Shown here one piece after another: positions 7,788-17,800 of a DNA stretch of 64,000 nucleotides. How positions within the stretch are numbered: the first letter of the stretch is position 1; every line of letters begins with the position of its first letter. Made by a program: the position numbers and the translations under genes. Source of the DNA: Marinobacter pelagius (GTDB taxonomy: Bacteria > Pseudomonadota > Gammaproteobacteria > Pseudomonadales > Oleiphilaceae); contig NZ_FOUR01000005.1 in assembly GCF_900114925.1 (NCBI RefSeq), positions 1 through 64,000 on the forward strand, written 5' to 3'. Below the pieces are notes generated by a model. The model did not search any database. It saw only the letters and a program-made list of their open reading frames with translations, and was not told the origin of the DNA.

Positions 7788-8981
7788 ATGACGGCCGCCA
7801 TCCGACAGTACCTGGTCATCACCGGCAATTACTGGGCTTTTACCCTGACGGACGGTGCCCTGCGGATGCTGGTGGTGCTGCATTTCCACCAGCTCGGCTA
7901 CTCGCCTCTGGAAATCGCCCTGTTGTTCATCTTCTACGAGTTCTTCGGGGTGGTGACCAACCTGGTGGGCGGTTACCTGGGCGCCCGCATGGGCCTGAAC
8001 CGCACCATGAACATCGGGCTCTTCCTGCAGATCGTGGCACTCGCCATGCTGGCGGTACCGGCGGCGATGCTCACGGTGCCCTGGGTGATGGCGGCGCAGG
8101 CGCTGTCCGGGATTGCCAAGGACCTGAACAAGATGTCCGCCAAGAGCGGCATCAAGTTACTGGTGCCGGATGAGCAGCAAGGCACCCTGTACAAGTGGGT
8201 GGCGATTCTCACCGGTTCCAAGAACACCCTCAAGGGTGTCGGTTTCTTCCTCGGTGGTGTGCTGTTGATGGCGGCCGGCTTCAAGGGCGCGGTGATCCTC
8301 ATGGCGGTTGCGCTCGGGCTGGTGTGGCTGGCCAGCCTGTTCCTGCTGGGGCAGGACCTGGGCAAGAGCAAGGCCAAGCCGAAGTTCAGCGAGATCCTGT
8401 CCAAGAGTCGGGCGATCAATGTCCTTTCGGCAGCCCGCATGTTCCTGTTCGGCGCCCGGGATGTGTGGTTTGTGGTGGCCCTGCCGGTATACCTGCACAC
8501 GGTCTTCGGCTGGGACTTCTGGAAGGTGGGCGGATTCATGGCCACCTGGATTATCGGCTACGGCTTTATCCAGACCATGGCACCGCGCATCACCGGCCAT
8601 GGCGAAGGAAAACGGTCGGCAGTACTCTGGGCGGCGGCCCTGGCCCTGATTCCCGCGGCGATTGCGATTGGCCTGGCAGCGGGTTGGTCACCCCAGACTG
8701 TGATTGTCGGTGGCCTGCTGTTGTTTGGCGTGCTGTTTGCGATCAACTCTTCCCTGCACAGCTATCTCATCGTTAGCTATGCCCGGGGCGATGGGGTTTC
8801 CCTGGATGTGGGGTTCTATTACATGTCTAATGCCGCTGGCCGGCTGCTGGGAACGATTCTGTCCGGGTGGGTCTACCAGGCCTGGGGGCTGGAGGTCTGC
8901 TTGTGGATATCATCGGGTTTGGTGGCCATGGCAGCGCTGCTGTCGCTGATGTTGCCCGAGCGGCGGCTCGTGACAGCCTGA
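7788..8981 (+). CDS. arsJ: ArsJ, MFS exporter of 1-arseno-3-phosphoglycerate
   Basis: 397-residue major facilitator protein with about twelve hydrophobic segments and the ArsJ-type N-terminus (RQYLVITGNYWAFTLTDGALRMLVVLHFHQLGYSP). The ATG at 7788, two bases after the gapdh stop, is preferred. A longer frame opening at 7731 overlaps gapdh coding sequence and adds a non-family N-terminus. Paired with the adjacent GAPDH it exports arsenate as its phosphoglycerate adduct, which falls apart outside the cell. This gives resistance without reduction to arsenite. It is the last gene of the rightward ars transcript and converges on the next gene with an 8-base gap. Confidence 0.93.
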   Translation: MTAAIRQYLVITGNYWAFTLTDGALRMLVVLHFHQLGYSPLEIALLFIFYEFFGVVTNLVGGYLGARMGLNRTMNIGLFLQIVALAMLAVPAAMLTVPWVMAAQALSGIAKDLNKMSAKSGIKLLVPDEQQGTLYKWVAILTGSKNTLKGVGFFLGGVLLMAAGFKGAVILMAVALGLVWLASLFLLGQDLGKSKAKPKFSEILSKSRAINVLSAARMFLFGARDVWFVVALPVYLHTVFGWDFWKVGGFMATWIIGYGFIQTMAPRITGHGEGKRSAVLWAAALALIPAAIAIGLAAGWSPQTVIVGGLLLFGVLFAINSSLHSYLIVSYARGDGVSLDVGFYYMSNAAGRLLGTILSGWVYQAWGLEVCLWISSGLVAMAALLSLMLPERRLVTA

Positions 8982-8988
8982 GCGGGCC

Positions 8989-9615
8989 TCAAAACCGCAT
9001 GGCCAGCCCTGCGCCCGCTTCCACCTGCAAGTAGCCGCTGCTGTCGAATCTGAGTTCGCAGCCACCGGAGCAGAACGCGGAGCCTCCCGAATTCAGGGCG
9101 GTGTAAACACCGCGCAGATCCAGCCTGAGGCGCAGCTGGTCAGTCAGAAAAAACTGATAACCACCACCAAGAGACAGGGCGGCTCGGTGGTGGGTTTCGT
9201 ACCCCGAGTCGTCCGGTTCGAGCCGGGTAACCCCGAGCACACCAGAGACAAATCCACCGTGATTCTTGCCACCCGGGAAATACAGTCCGCCGAACTGGAG
9301 CTGGTAAATCGTCAGGTCAATGGACTCCACGCTGGGTGCGAACAGGCCATTGTCCAGCCTGGCTGAGGTGCTCTGCCGACCGAAATAGAGTTCTCCCTGT
9401 TTGCCGGGCTCCGGCAGATCAAAATTGACCACCAGGCCCTGGCTGGCGGAATCCCGGAAGTCGATCTGGTCTGAGGTGCTGGCGCCGGCGGTCTCGATAT
9501 TCACCGAACTACTCATGCGAAAGCCTGCAAACGGCGCAAGGCTAATGTCCGCTGCGCCCGGAGTCGGTGCCAGGGTCAATGCGAGTAGCACAGCCAGGGG
9601 AATGTGGAGATTCAT
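8989..9615 (-). CDS. Hypothetical outer-membrane beta-barrel-like protein
   Basis: 208 residues. An N-terminal signal peptide (MNLHIPLAVLLALTLAPTPGAA) is followed by alternating amphipathic strands of the Omp/porin-like type (GGLYFPGG, GVLGVTRL, AALSLGGGYQFF, LRLRLDLRGVYTAL). It ends in aromatic phenylalanine (AGAGLAMRF), which fits the C-terminal signal of barrel proteins recognised by the BAM machinery. A cysteine pair in FCSGGCEL could form an extracellular disulfide. No specific family is recognised. It converges with arsJ and is probably unrelated to arsenic. Confidence 0.72.
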   Translation of the reverse strand: MNLHIPLAVLLALTLAPTPGAADISLAPFAGFRMSSSVNIETAGASTSDQIDFRDSASQGLVVNFDLPEPGKQGELYFGRQSTSARLDNGLFAPSVESIDLTIYQLQFGGLYFPGGKNHGGFVSGVLGVTRLEPDDSGYETHHRAALSLGGGYQFFLTDQLRLRLDLRGVYTALNSGGSAFCSGGCELRFDSSGYLQVEAGAGLAMRF

Positions 9616-9784
9616 ACTGTGACTCCGTTGCTGGGTGGCTGGAGGTTGGGCGGATTCCGTGTAACGATATTACCATTGCAGAGCCGCAAGCCTTGCCAGT
9701 ATCTACCAGGCACCAAAGTAGCATGGGCGAAGTACGCTTCCCGACGCTAGGCTTTGCTCACCGCTTGCATAAAAGACAACAATA

Positions 9785-10969
9785 ATGATCGACCTGCTAA
9801 AACGTTACCCCTTACCCGTCATTGTCCTGGCCCAGCTTTTCGGTACTTCCCTCTGGTTCAGCATCAATGGCGTCTGGCTGTCTCTTTCGGCCCAGTTGGG
9901 GCTGACCGAAACCGATCTGGGCCGGCTGACCCTGGCAGTTCAGGCCGGTTTTATCACAGGTACCCTGACCATCGCGGTGACCGGTCTGGCGGACCGCTTT
10001 GGCGCCAGCCGGATTTTTGCCCTGTCGAGTCTGCTGGGGGCCCTTGTTAATGGCGGATTTGTCTTTGCAGCCGGGCAGCCACCCCTGGATTTCATCCTCC
10101 GATTCGCCACCGGTCTCTGCCTGGCCGGTATCTATCCCCTGGGCATGAAGCTGGTGATTGCCTGGACCCCGAAGTACGCCGGTGCAGCGCTGGCTTGGCT
10201 GGTGGGCATGCTTACCCTCGGTACCGCCCTGCCACATCTGATGCGAGGGGCAACGCTGGGCATGCCGTGGGAGCTACCGCTGATGGCGGCCTCCTGTCTC
10301 GCACTGGCCGGCGGGCTGCTGGTTTTCCTGCTGGGCGACGGTCCGCACCTTCCGAAAAGCAGTGGCCGTCTGCCCCTCAGCCAGGGACTGGCGGCCTTGC
10401 GTATCCCGAGATTCCGGGCAGTGGCCGGCGGTTACTTTGGCCATATGTGGGAACTTTACGCCTTCTGGACGCTGACGCCCCTGCTGATCGGCCGGGAACT
10501 TCAGCGCCTAGGGCAGGGCGAAGCATTGGTTCCCTGGCTGTCGTTCGCGGTGATCGGCATTGGCGCCGCCGGTTGCGTCGGTGGAGGTCGACTCAGTCGA
10601 ACCCTGGGTAGCGAGTGGGTGGCCCGGCGGGCGCTGATGGTGTCAGGGGCTGTCTGTTTTCTGTATCCATGGTTGAATGGGCTCGCCCCGGTCTTGCTGA
10701 TCGCGTTGCTGGTTGTCTGGGGGATTGCGGTGGTTGCAGATTCGCCGCAATTCTCGGCCCTGGCTGCGGCGACAGCGCCCAAGGAATCGGTGGGGTCCTC
10801 ACTTGCCGTCATGAACGCCGTCGGGTTCGGGCTGACCCTGCCCGCCATCTGGCTGACCAGCGGATTATGGGGCCAGTTGGATGTCTGGGTGGTGCTGCTC
10901 CTATTCCCGGGGCCTGTGCTCGGATTGTGGTCGCTGTCCAGAGCGCGACCTGACGTTAAGCCTGGTTAA
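9785..10969 (+). CDS. Major facilitator superfamily transporter
   Basis: 394 residues with about twelve hydrophobic segments. The N-terminal half contains the MFS loop motif (GLADRFGASRIFALSSLLGA) between helices 2 and 3. The substrate cannot be deduced. Its stop codon overlaps the start of the following glycosyltransferase (TAATG), implying translational coupling and co-transcription. The pairing does not by itself identify the transported compound. Confidence 0.85.
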   Translation: MIDLLKRYPLPVIVLAQLFGTSLWFSINGVWLSLSAQLGLTETDLGRLTLAVQAGFITGTLTIAVTGLADRFGASRIFALSSLLGALVNGGFVFAAGQPPLDFILRFATGLCLAGIYPLGMKLVIAWTPKYAGAALAWLVGMLTLGTALPHLMRGATLGMPWELPLMAASCLALAGGLLVFLLGDGPHLPKSSGRLPLSQGLAALRIPRFRAVAGGYFGHMWELYAFWTLTPLLIGRELQRLGQGEALVPWLSFAVIGIGAAGCVGGGRLSRTLGSEWVARRALMVSGAVCFLYPWLNGLAPVLLIALLVVWGIAVVADSPQFSALAAATAPKESVGSSLAVMNAVGFGLTLPAIWLTSGLWGQLDVWVVLLLFPGPVLGLWSLSRARPDVKPG

Positions 10970-12123
10970 TGGGTGTGAGCCTGATGAAGTCCGATACGTC
11001 CAAGCCAAGAGTGCTGGTGCTGTCCGGTTACGACGCCGCCAGCCATATGCGCTGGCGTGAGCAACTAGCGGCACTTTTGCCGGACTTCCACTGGCACGGC
11101 CTGGCATTGCCTCCGAGGTTCTTCCGCTGGCGCATCCGGGGCAATCCACTGAGCTGGCTTAATGAGCCGCTCCTGCAGGAACGCTGGGATCTGATTATCG
11201 CTACATCGATGGTGGATCTGGCCACCCTGCGCGGTCTGCACCCGCACCTGGCCAGTACGCCCTGCCTGCTGTACATGCACGAAAACCAGTTCGCCTTTCC
11301 GGTATCAAGTGGTCAGAACAGCAGCGTCGATCCACAGATGGTGAACCTCTACAGTGCGCTGTCTGCCGATTGTGTGGTGTTCAACAGTGGCTGGAACCGG
11401 GACAGTTTTCTGGACGGTGTCGATACGTTCGTCCAAAAACTGCCTGACAGAGTGCCCGAAGGGCTGATCGAAACTTTGCGTGGTAAGTCCCGGGTGATCC
11501 CGGTGCCGATTGAAGACCGTCTGTTTGCCGATGAACGGGATGCGGTGAACTGGGCCCGGCCACACCTGCTCTGGAACCATCGTTGGGAATACGACAAGGG
11601 GCCGGATCGCCTGTTGAAATTCCTGCAGGTGCTCGACAAGCGCTCGGTACCGTTCCGGCTCAGCGTTGTCGGCGAGAGTTTCAGGAATCAGCCACCGGCA
11701 TTCGGCCGAATTCGTGAGGCGTTTGGTGACCGGATAGAGCAGTGGGGGTTCCTCGAAAGCCGGGACGACTACGACCGGTTGCTCCGCCGGGCGGATATTG
11801 TCCTCTCCACGGCTCTGCATGATTTCCAGGGGCTGTCGATGCTGGAGGCCATGGCCTCCGGGTGCGTGCCCCTGGCCCCGGACCGGCTGGCCTACCCGGA
11901 GTATGTGCCGGACCTCTGCCGATACCATAGCTACGAACAGGCTGCTGATACTGAAGCGGACGCCGCGGCAGACGGCCTGGAACGACTGATGCGATGCCGG
12001 CCAAAGCCCTCCGGGCCGGAAGCCTGGCGGGCGTCGGTGCTGGCAGGACAGTACCAGACTCTCTTTGATGACCTGATCCATGCCGGGAAAACCGACCTTA
12101 CTTTTCAATCCCGGCTCTGCTAG
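10969..12123 (+). CDS. DUF3524-type glycosyltransferase, tRNA-queuosine mannosyltransferase (QTMAN)-like
   Basis: 384 residues. The N-terminal domain (VLVLSGYDAASHMRWREQL ... CLLYMHENQFAFP) matches DUF3524, the family containing GTDC1/QTMAN, which mannosylates queuosine in animal tRNA-Asp. The C-terminal half is a GT4-like glycosyltransferase domain with the nucleotide-sugar-binding E-x7-E-type region (DFQGLSMLEAMASGCVPLAPDRLAYPEYV). Start is at 10969, overlapping the MFS stop; an in-frame ATG at 10984 is possible. Family assignment is fairly secure. Activity on bacterial queuosine tRNA is inference. Confidence 0.82.
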   Translation: MGVSLMKSDTSKPRVLVLSGYDAASHMRWREQLAALLPDFHWHGLALPPRFFRWRIRGNPLSWLNEPLLQERWDLIIATSMVDLATLRGLHPHLASTPCLLYMHENQFAFPVSSGQNSSVDPQMVNLYSALSADCVVFNSGWNRDSFLDGVDTFVQKLPDRVPEGLIETLRGKSRVIPVPIEDRLFADERDAVNWARPHLLWNHRWEYDKGPDRLLKFLQVLDKRSVPFRLSVVGESFRNQPPAFGRIREAFGDRIEQWGFLESRDDYDRLLRRADIVLSTALHDFQGLSMLEAMASGCVPLAPDRLAYPEYVPDLCRYHSYEQAADTEADAAADGLERLMRCRPKPSGPEAWRASVLAGQYQTLFDDLIHAGKTDLTFQSRLC

Positions 12124-12409
12124 ACTTCGCGCCCTCTTTTCGGCCGATGCCTGATTTTCATCAAAGATACTGAAACCAGACTGTGACGATCCTTCCACCC
12201 TAGCATTCAGACTTCCCTTCTCCCTCGATACTCCAGCAAGGCTTGAGCATCCAGCCGGTGCGCTGTCATCGGCCACGTGGATTCGTAGCTCTCGATATCT
12301 TGCTCGCGGAACAGCGATTGTCATGGTTCTTCTCCAGACTCTGGCTTCACAGGAATCGGCCTGGTGTCTGTTGCCCGGCTTTTGAAACCTTTAATCGGAT
12401 TACACGAAT

Positions 12410-13897
12410 ATGCTCAGCAGTATACGAAACAACTGGTTCTCCAATGTCCGCGGCGATCTGCTCGCCGGTATTGTGGTGGCCCTCGCCCTGATTCCGGAGG
12501 CCATCGCCTTCTCCATAATTGCAGGCGTGGACCCGAAAGTGGGTCTTTATGCTTCCTTCTGTATTGCTGTGGTGATCGCGTTCGTGGGCGGTCGCCCCGG
12601 GATGATTTCAGCTGCCACCGGCGCCATGGCGTTGCTGATGGTCACGCTGGTGAAAGAGCACGGTCTCGAATACCTGCTCGCCGCGACCCTGCTCACTGGT
12701 GTGTTCCAGATTATTGCAGGCTACCTCAAGCTGGGGGCACTGATGCGCTTTGTCTCCCGCTCGGTGGTGACCGGGTTCGTCAACGCTCTGGCGATCCTGA
12801 TCTTCATGGCCCAGTTGCCCGAACTGACCAATGTCACCTGGCATGTCTACGCCATGACCGCCGCGGGTCTCGCGATCATCTACCTTTTCCCGCTGGTGCC
12901 GGTGGTCGGCAAGGTTCTGCCGTCACCGCTGGTGTGCATCATCTCTCTCACCGCCGTTGCCATGATCCTGGGCCTGGATATCCGCACCGTCGGCGATATG
13001 GGTGAATTGCCGGATACCCTGCCGGTGTTCCTGTGGCCGGATGTGCCGCTCAACCTCGAGACGCTGATGATTATCCTGCCTTATTCCCTGGGGCTTGCGG
13101 TGGTCGGCCTGCTGGAATCCATGATGACCGCGACCATCGTGGACGACCTGACTGACACCACCAGCGACCGTAATCGCGAATGCAAGGGCCAGGGTGTGGC
13201 CAATATTGGGGCCGGGCTGCTTGGTGGCATGGCCGGTTGCGCGATGATTGGTCAGTCCATCATCAACATCAAATCCGGTGGCCGTACCCGGCTCTCCACC
13301 TTCACCGCCGGTGCTTTCCTGTTGGTCATGGTGCTGGTGCTGGACCAGTGGCTGGTCCAGATACCCATGGCGGCGCTGGTGGCGGTGATGATCATGGTAT
13401 CGATCGGTACCTTCAGCTGGGAGTCCATCAGGAATCTCCGGGAGCACCCGCTTTCAACCAACATCGTGATGGTGGTTACCGTGATCGTGGTGGTGGCGAC
13501 GCACAACCTGGCCTTCGGCGTACTGGCTGGCGTGCTTCTGGCGGCCCTGTTCTTCGCCAACAAGGTGGGCCACTACATGCTGGTGAGGTCGGACTATGAC
13601 GAAGCGAGCGATACCCGACGCTACAACGTGGTGGGGCAGGTGTTCTTCAGCTCTTCCGAGAAGTTCATCGAGTCCTTTGACTTCAAGGAAGCCGTCGACA
13701 ATGTGGTGATCGACCTCAGCCGGGCTCATTTCTGGGATATCACCGCGGTGGCGGCGCTGGACAAGGTGGTGGTCAAGTTCCGCCGGGAAGGTGCCGATGT
13801 CGACGTGGTTGGCCTGAACGAGGCCAGTGCCACCATTGTTGACCGCTTCGGCGTGCACGACAAGCCAGATGCCGTCGAACGTCTGATGGCCCACTAA
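12410..13897 (+). CDS. SulP-family inorganic anion transporter with STAS domain
   Basis: 495 residues. It opens with the SulP sequence ([43 protein letters not shown]) and has 10-12 membrane segments. The C-terminal cytosolic STAS domain (~400-495) includes [24 protein letters not shown]. SulP proteins move sulfate, bicarbonate or other oxyanions, often with sodium. Substrate is not defined here. It is followed after 13 bases by a tandem universal stress protein, a common SulP partner. The 286 bases upstream hold no gene that I can support. Confidence 0.9.
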   Translation: MLSSIRNNWFSNVRGDLLAGIVVALALIPEAIAFSIIAGVDPKVGLYASFCIAVVIAFVGGRPGMISAATGAMALLMVTLVKEHGLEYLLAATLLTGVFQIIAGYLKLGALMRFVSRSVVTGFVNALAILIFMAQLPELTNVTWHVYAMTAAGLAIIYLFPLVPVVGKVLPSPLVCIISLTAVAMILGLDIRTVGDMGELPDTLPVFLWPDVPLNLETLMIILPYSLGLAVVGLLESMMTATIVDDLTDTTSDRNRECKGQGVANIGAGLLGGMAGCAMIGQSIINIKSGGRTRLSTFTAGAFLLVMVLVLDQWLVQIPMAALVAVMIMVSIGTFSWESIRNLREHPLSTNIVMVVTVIVVVATHNLAFGVLAGVLLAALFFANKVGHYMLVRSDYDEASDTRRYNVVGQVFFSSSEKFIESFDFKEAVDNVVIDLSRAHFWDITAVAALDKVVVKFRREGADVDVVGLNEASATIVDRFGVHDKPDAVERLMAH

Positions 13898-13910
13898 AGG
13901 AGTTGAAACA

Positions 13911-14798
13911 ATGATCGTTGAAAATTCAGAGACCGGCGCTCCGGATACCCTCCAGGTGGTGGCCTGTATCGACGGCTCCGAAGCCGCCCTGGCGGTTTGT
14001 GACTACGCAGCCTGGGCCAGCTCCCGAATGGACGATCCCCTGATGCTGTTGCACGTGCTGGATGAGGAAAAATACCCGGCCCGCACCGATATGACCGGCA
14101 GCATCGGGCTCGGTAGCCGGGAGCAACTGCAGGAGGAACTGGTCAATCTGGATCAGCAACGCAGCAAGCTCGCGCTCAAACATGGCCACCTGATGCTGGA
14201 CGAAGCCGAAAAGCGGGTGCTGGCAGCGGGTATAAGCAAGGTGACCAAACGCCAGCGCCATGATGAGCTGGCAGGTTCGCTGGTGGAACTGGAGCCCGAG
14301 GCGCGACTGTTCGTCATGGGCCTGCATGGCGAGAGCAGTGCCGCTGCCGGTCGTCATGTCGGCAGTCAGCTGGAGACCGTGATCCGCAGTGTGCACCGGC
14401 CGGTTTTCCTGGTTCCCGATGACTACACCGAGCCGCGCAGCGCCATGCTGGCCTTTGATGGCAGCCCGACGGCGTTCCGAAGCATCGAGTTACTGGCCGG
14501 GACGCCGGTGTTCAAGGGCATGCCCATGCATCTGGTGATGGTCGGCTCGGATACCGAAGAACACCGGGCCCAACTCAAGCGGGCAGAGGAAGCACTGAAG
14601 AACCAGGGTATGGACCTGCACCTTGCCATCCGGCAGGGCGATGTGGAGCAGACACTGCACACCTACCAGGCGGAGCACGACATAGACGTGCTGATCATGG
14701 GCGCCTATGGCCACTCCCGTATCCGCCGGTTCCTGGTGGGTAGCACCACCACCCGTATGCTGGAGACTGCCAGGAAACCGTTGGTGATTCTGCGCTGA
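13911..14798 (+). CDS. Tandem-domain universal stress protein
   Basis: 295 residues made of two Usp domains (about 10-165 and 175-295). The second carries the ATP-binding-like G-x2-G-x9-G-S/T signature (MGAYGHSRIRRFLVGSTTTRML); the first has a related MGLHGESSAAAGRHVGSQ segment. Such proteins support survival under starvation or oxygen limitation. Sits 13 bases downstream of the SulP transporter with a good ribosome-binding site (AAAGGAG). Also lies directly upstream of the pyruvate:ferredoxin oxidoreductase, consistent with an anaerobic-survival role by analogy with Pseudomonas. Confidence 0.9.
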   Translation: MIVENSETGAPDTLQVVACIDGSEAALAVCDYAAWASSRMDDPLMLLHVLDEEKYPARTDMTGSIGLGSREQLQEELVNLDQQRSKLALKHGHLMLDEAEKRVLAAGISKVTKRQRHDELAGSLVELEPEARLFVMGLHGESSAAAGRHVGSQLETVIRSVHRPVFLVPDDYTEPRSAMLAFDGSPTAFRSIELLAGTPVFKGMPMHLVMVGSDTEEHRAQLKRAEEALKNQGMDLHLAIRQGDVEQTLHTYQAEHDIDVLIMGAYGHSRIRRFLVGSTTTRMLETARKPLVILR

Positions 14799-14822
14799 GT
14801 AACCAGAGGAACGCCCGGCCGC

Positions 14823-14851
14823 TTGCGGCTGTGACAAGCCCTGCCTAGACT
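14823..14851 (+). promoter_or_regulatory. Candidate sigma70 promoter for the oxidoreductase operon
   Basis: TTGCGG (14823-14828) and TAGACT (14846-14851) with a 17-base spacer, ending about 38 bases before the nifJ start. Recognised by eye only. Confidence 0.35.
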
Positions 14852-14888
14852 CATGACTGTTGGACGGTTATGACAGGGAGAAGTGGCC

Positions 14889-17800
14889 ATGGCGTTCCAG
14901 ACCCTTGATGGCAACGAAGCTGTGGCCTCGGTGGCCTATCGCTTGAGCGAAACCATTGCCATCTATCCGATTACACCGGCGTCGGTGATGGGCGAACATG
15001 CCGATGACTGGGCCGCGCTGGGTCGGCCCAACCTCTGGGGCCAGGTGCCCGGAGTGGTAGAAATGCAGTCCGAGGCAGGTGCCGCAGGAGCAATGCACGG
15101 TGCCTTGCAGGCGGGTTCGCTGGTGACCACCTTCACCGCCTCCCAGGGGCTGCTGCTGATGCTGCCCAACCTGTACAAGATCGCCGGCGAGCTCTCGCCT
15201 TTCTGTATGCATGTGGCTGCCCGCAGTGTGGCCACCCATGCCTTGTCCATCTTTTGCGACCACTCCGACGTGATGGCTGCCCGGGGCACCGGCTTTGCTC
15301 TGTTGGCCTCGGGCTCGGTGCAGGAGGCTCAGGACCTGGCCGCCATTGGCCATGCGGTAACTCTGGAAAGCCGGGTGCCCGTGTTGCACTTCTTTGATGG
15401 CTTCCGCACTTCCCATGAAATTTCCAAGATTACCGCGCTGAGTGACGAAGAACTGAAAGCGCTGGTGCCTCATGAAGGCGTCGAAGCCCACCGAAATCGC
15501 CGTATGACCCCGGACCGGCCGATACTGCGGGGCACATCCCAGAACCCGGATGCCTTTTTCCAGTCAAGGGAAGCGGTCAATCCCTTCTATCAGGCTTTCC
15601 CGGAGCGACTGGAAACCGTGATGAACCGGTTTGCGGATATTACTGGCCGGCGGTACCAGCTGTTTGATTATGTGGGTCACCCCGAGGCAGAGCGCGTGGT
15701 TATGCTGATGGGCTCTGGCGCCGAATGCGCCCATGAAACCGTCGAATGGCTGATGGCGCAGGGCGAAAAAGTGGGTGTGCTCAAGGTGCGGCTGTTCCGG
15801 CCCTTCGCTACTGACCGTTTCCTGGCGGCGCTGCCTGACACCGTGGAGCACCTGGCGGTACTGGACCGGACCAAAGAGCCCGGGGCCCAGGGCGAGCCAC
15901 TGTTGCTGGAGGTCAGCGGGGCGTTGATGGAAGCCTGGAGCCGGGGCGAGCGGCAGATCCTGCCCCGGGTAATCGGTGGCCGCTATGGCCTGTCTTCGCG
16001 GGAGTTTACCCCCGCCATGGTCTGTGCCGTTTTCGACGAACTGAAGGCAGACCAACCGAAAACCCGTTTTACCGTCGGTGTCCGCGACGATGTCACCCGG
16101 CTGTCGCTGGAGGTGGATAGTGAGCTCGATATCGAGTCGCCGAAAACCCGCCGGGCCCTGTTCTTCGGCCTGGGCGCCGATGGTACGGTCAGCAGCAACA
16201 AGGCCAGCATCAAGATCCTGGGCGAGGGCACGGACCTGTTTGCCCAGGGCCATTTTGTCTATGACTCCAAGAAATCCGGTGCCACCACGGTTTCCCATCT
16301 GCGGTTCGGTCCTTTGCCTATCCGTTCCAGTTACCAGATCCGCAAGGCCCAGTTCGTGGCCATTCACGCGCCCCAGTTCCTCGAGCGCTTCGATGTCCTG
16401 GAGCATGCGGCCGAGGGGGCAACGGTACTGCTGAATGTCCCCTGGTCAGAGGATGAGGCCTGGGACCGTTTGTCGGTCGAAGTGCAGCAGGTGCTGGTGG
16501 AGCGCAAGGCCCGACTGTATGTCATCGACGCCGCGGAGGTGGCAGAGAAAGCCGGGCTGGAACGTCGCATCAACACGGTCATGCAGGTGTGCTTCTTTGC
16601 CCTGGCCGATATCCTGCCGAAGGACGAGGCCATCGCCCGCATCAAGGACGCCATTCGTGAGACCTGGGGCCGTCGCGGACCGGAGGTGGTTCGCCGTAAT
16701 GTGGAGGCGGTGGATTCCGCCCTGGACAACCTGCATGAAGTGCCAATACCGGGCAAGGTGACCGCGACCCGCACCCGACCGCCCAGGGTGCCGGAGGATG
16801 CGCCGGACTTTGTCCAGAAGGTGACCCGGCTGCTGCTGGAAGGGCAGGGCGACAAACTGCCGGTCAGTGCCTTCCCTCCGGATGGCACCTGGCCAACGGG
16901 TACCAGCCAGTTCGAGAAACGGTCCATCGCCCAGGAAATTCCGATCTGGGAGTCCGATCTGTGCGTTCAGTGTAACTTCTGCGCGATGATCTGCCCCCAT
17001 ACCGCCATCACCAGCAAAGTCTTCGAGCCGGAGGCAGGCGAAAACGCTCCTGAAACCTTCGAGGCCGTTCCCGAAACCCACACGGCGGAGCTGGAAGGTC
17101 TCGATTACCGGCTGCAGGTGGCGCCGGAGGACTGCACCGGTTGCGGTTTGTGCGTGGAGGTGTGTCCCGCCAAAGACCGCACCCGGCCCAAACGCAAAGC
17201 GATCAACATGCAGCCTCTGGAGGAGCATCGCGAGGTTGAGGCGGAAAACCTGAAGTTCTTCCGTAGCTTGCCGGATGTTCCCAGGGATCGTATTCCCCGT
17301 GATTTCAAGTCGCTGCCATTATTGATCCCGTTGTTCGAGTACTCGGGCGCCTGCGCCGGCTGTGGCGAAACCCCCTACATCCGCCTGCTCACCCAGCTGC
17401 TGGGCGACCGTCTGCTGATTGCCAATGCCACCGGTTGTTCCTCCATTTACGGCGGCAACCTGCCCACCACACCGTACACGGTGAATGCCGATGGACGGGG
17501 TCCGACGTGGAACAACTCGCTGTTTGAAGATGCCGCGGAACTGGGTCTGGGCATGCGCCTGGGGCTGGACAGGCTGGTGGGCCGGGCCCGACAGTTGCTG
17601 GATGGCATGAGGGACCGTCTGCCTGAACTACTGTACAGCAATCTGACGGGCCCCTGCGCCACCCTCGACGAGACGGCCATGGCAGCACGGCGCAAGGCGG
17701 TCGCAAGATTACGTGAGTGGCTGGCGGATCAACAACAAAGCCCCGAGGTACGGGAACTGGCGACCCTGGCCGATGAGCTTTGCCCCAAGAGCGTCTGGGT

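Noticed and set aside
12124-12409. Possible small gene before the SulP transporter
   Set aside because: Short frames exist but none has a ribosome-binding site or recognisable sequence; treated as leader/intergenic DNA.
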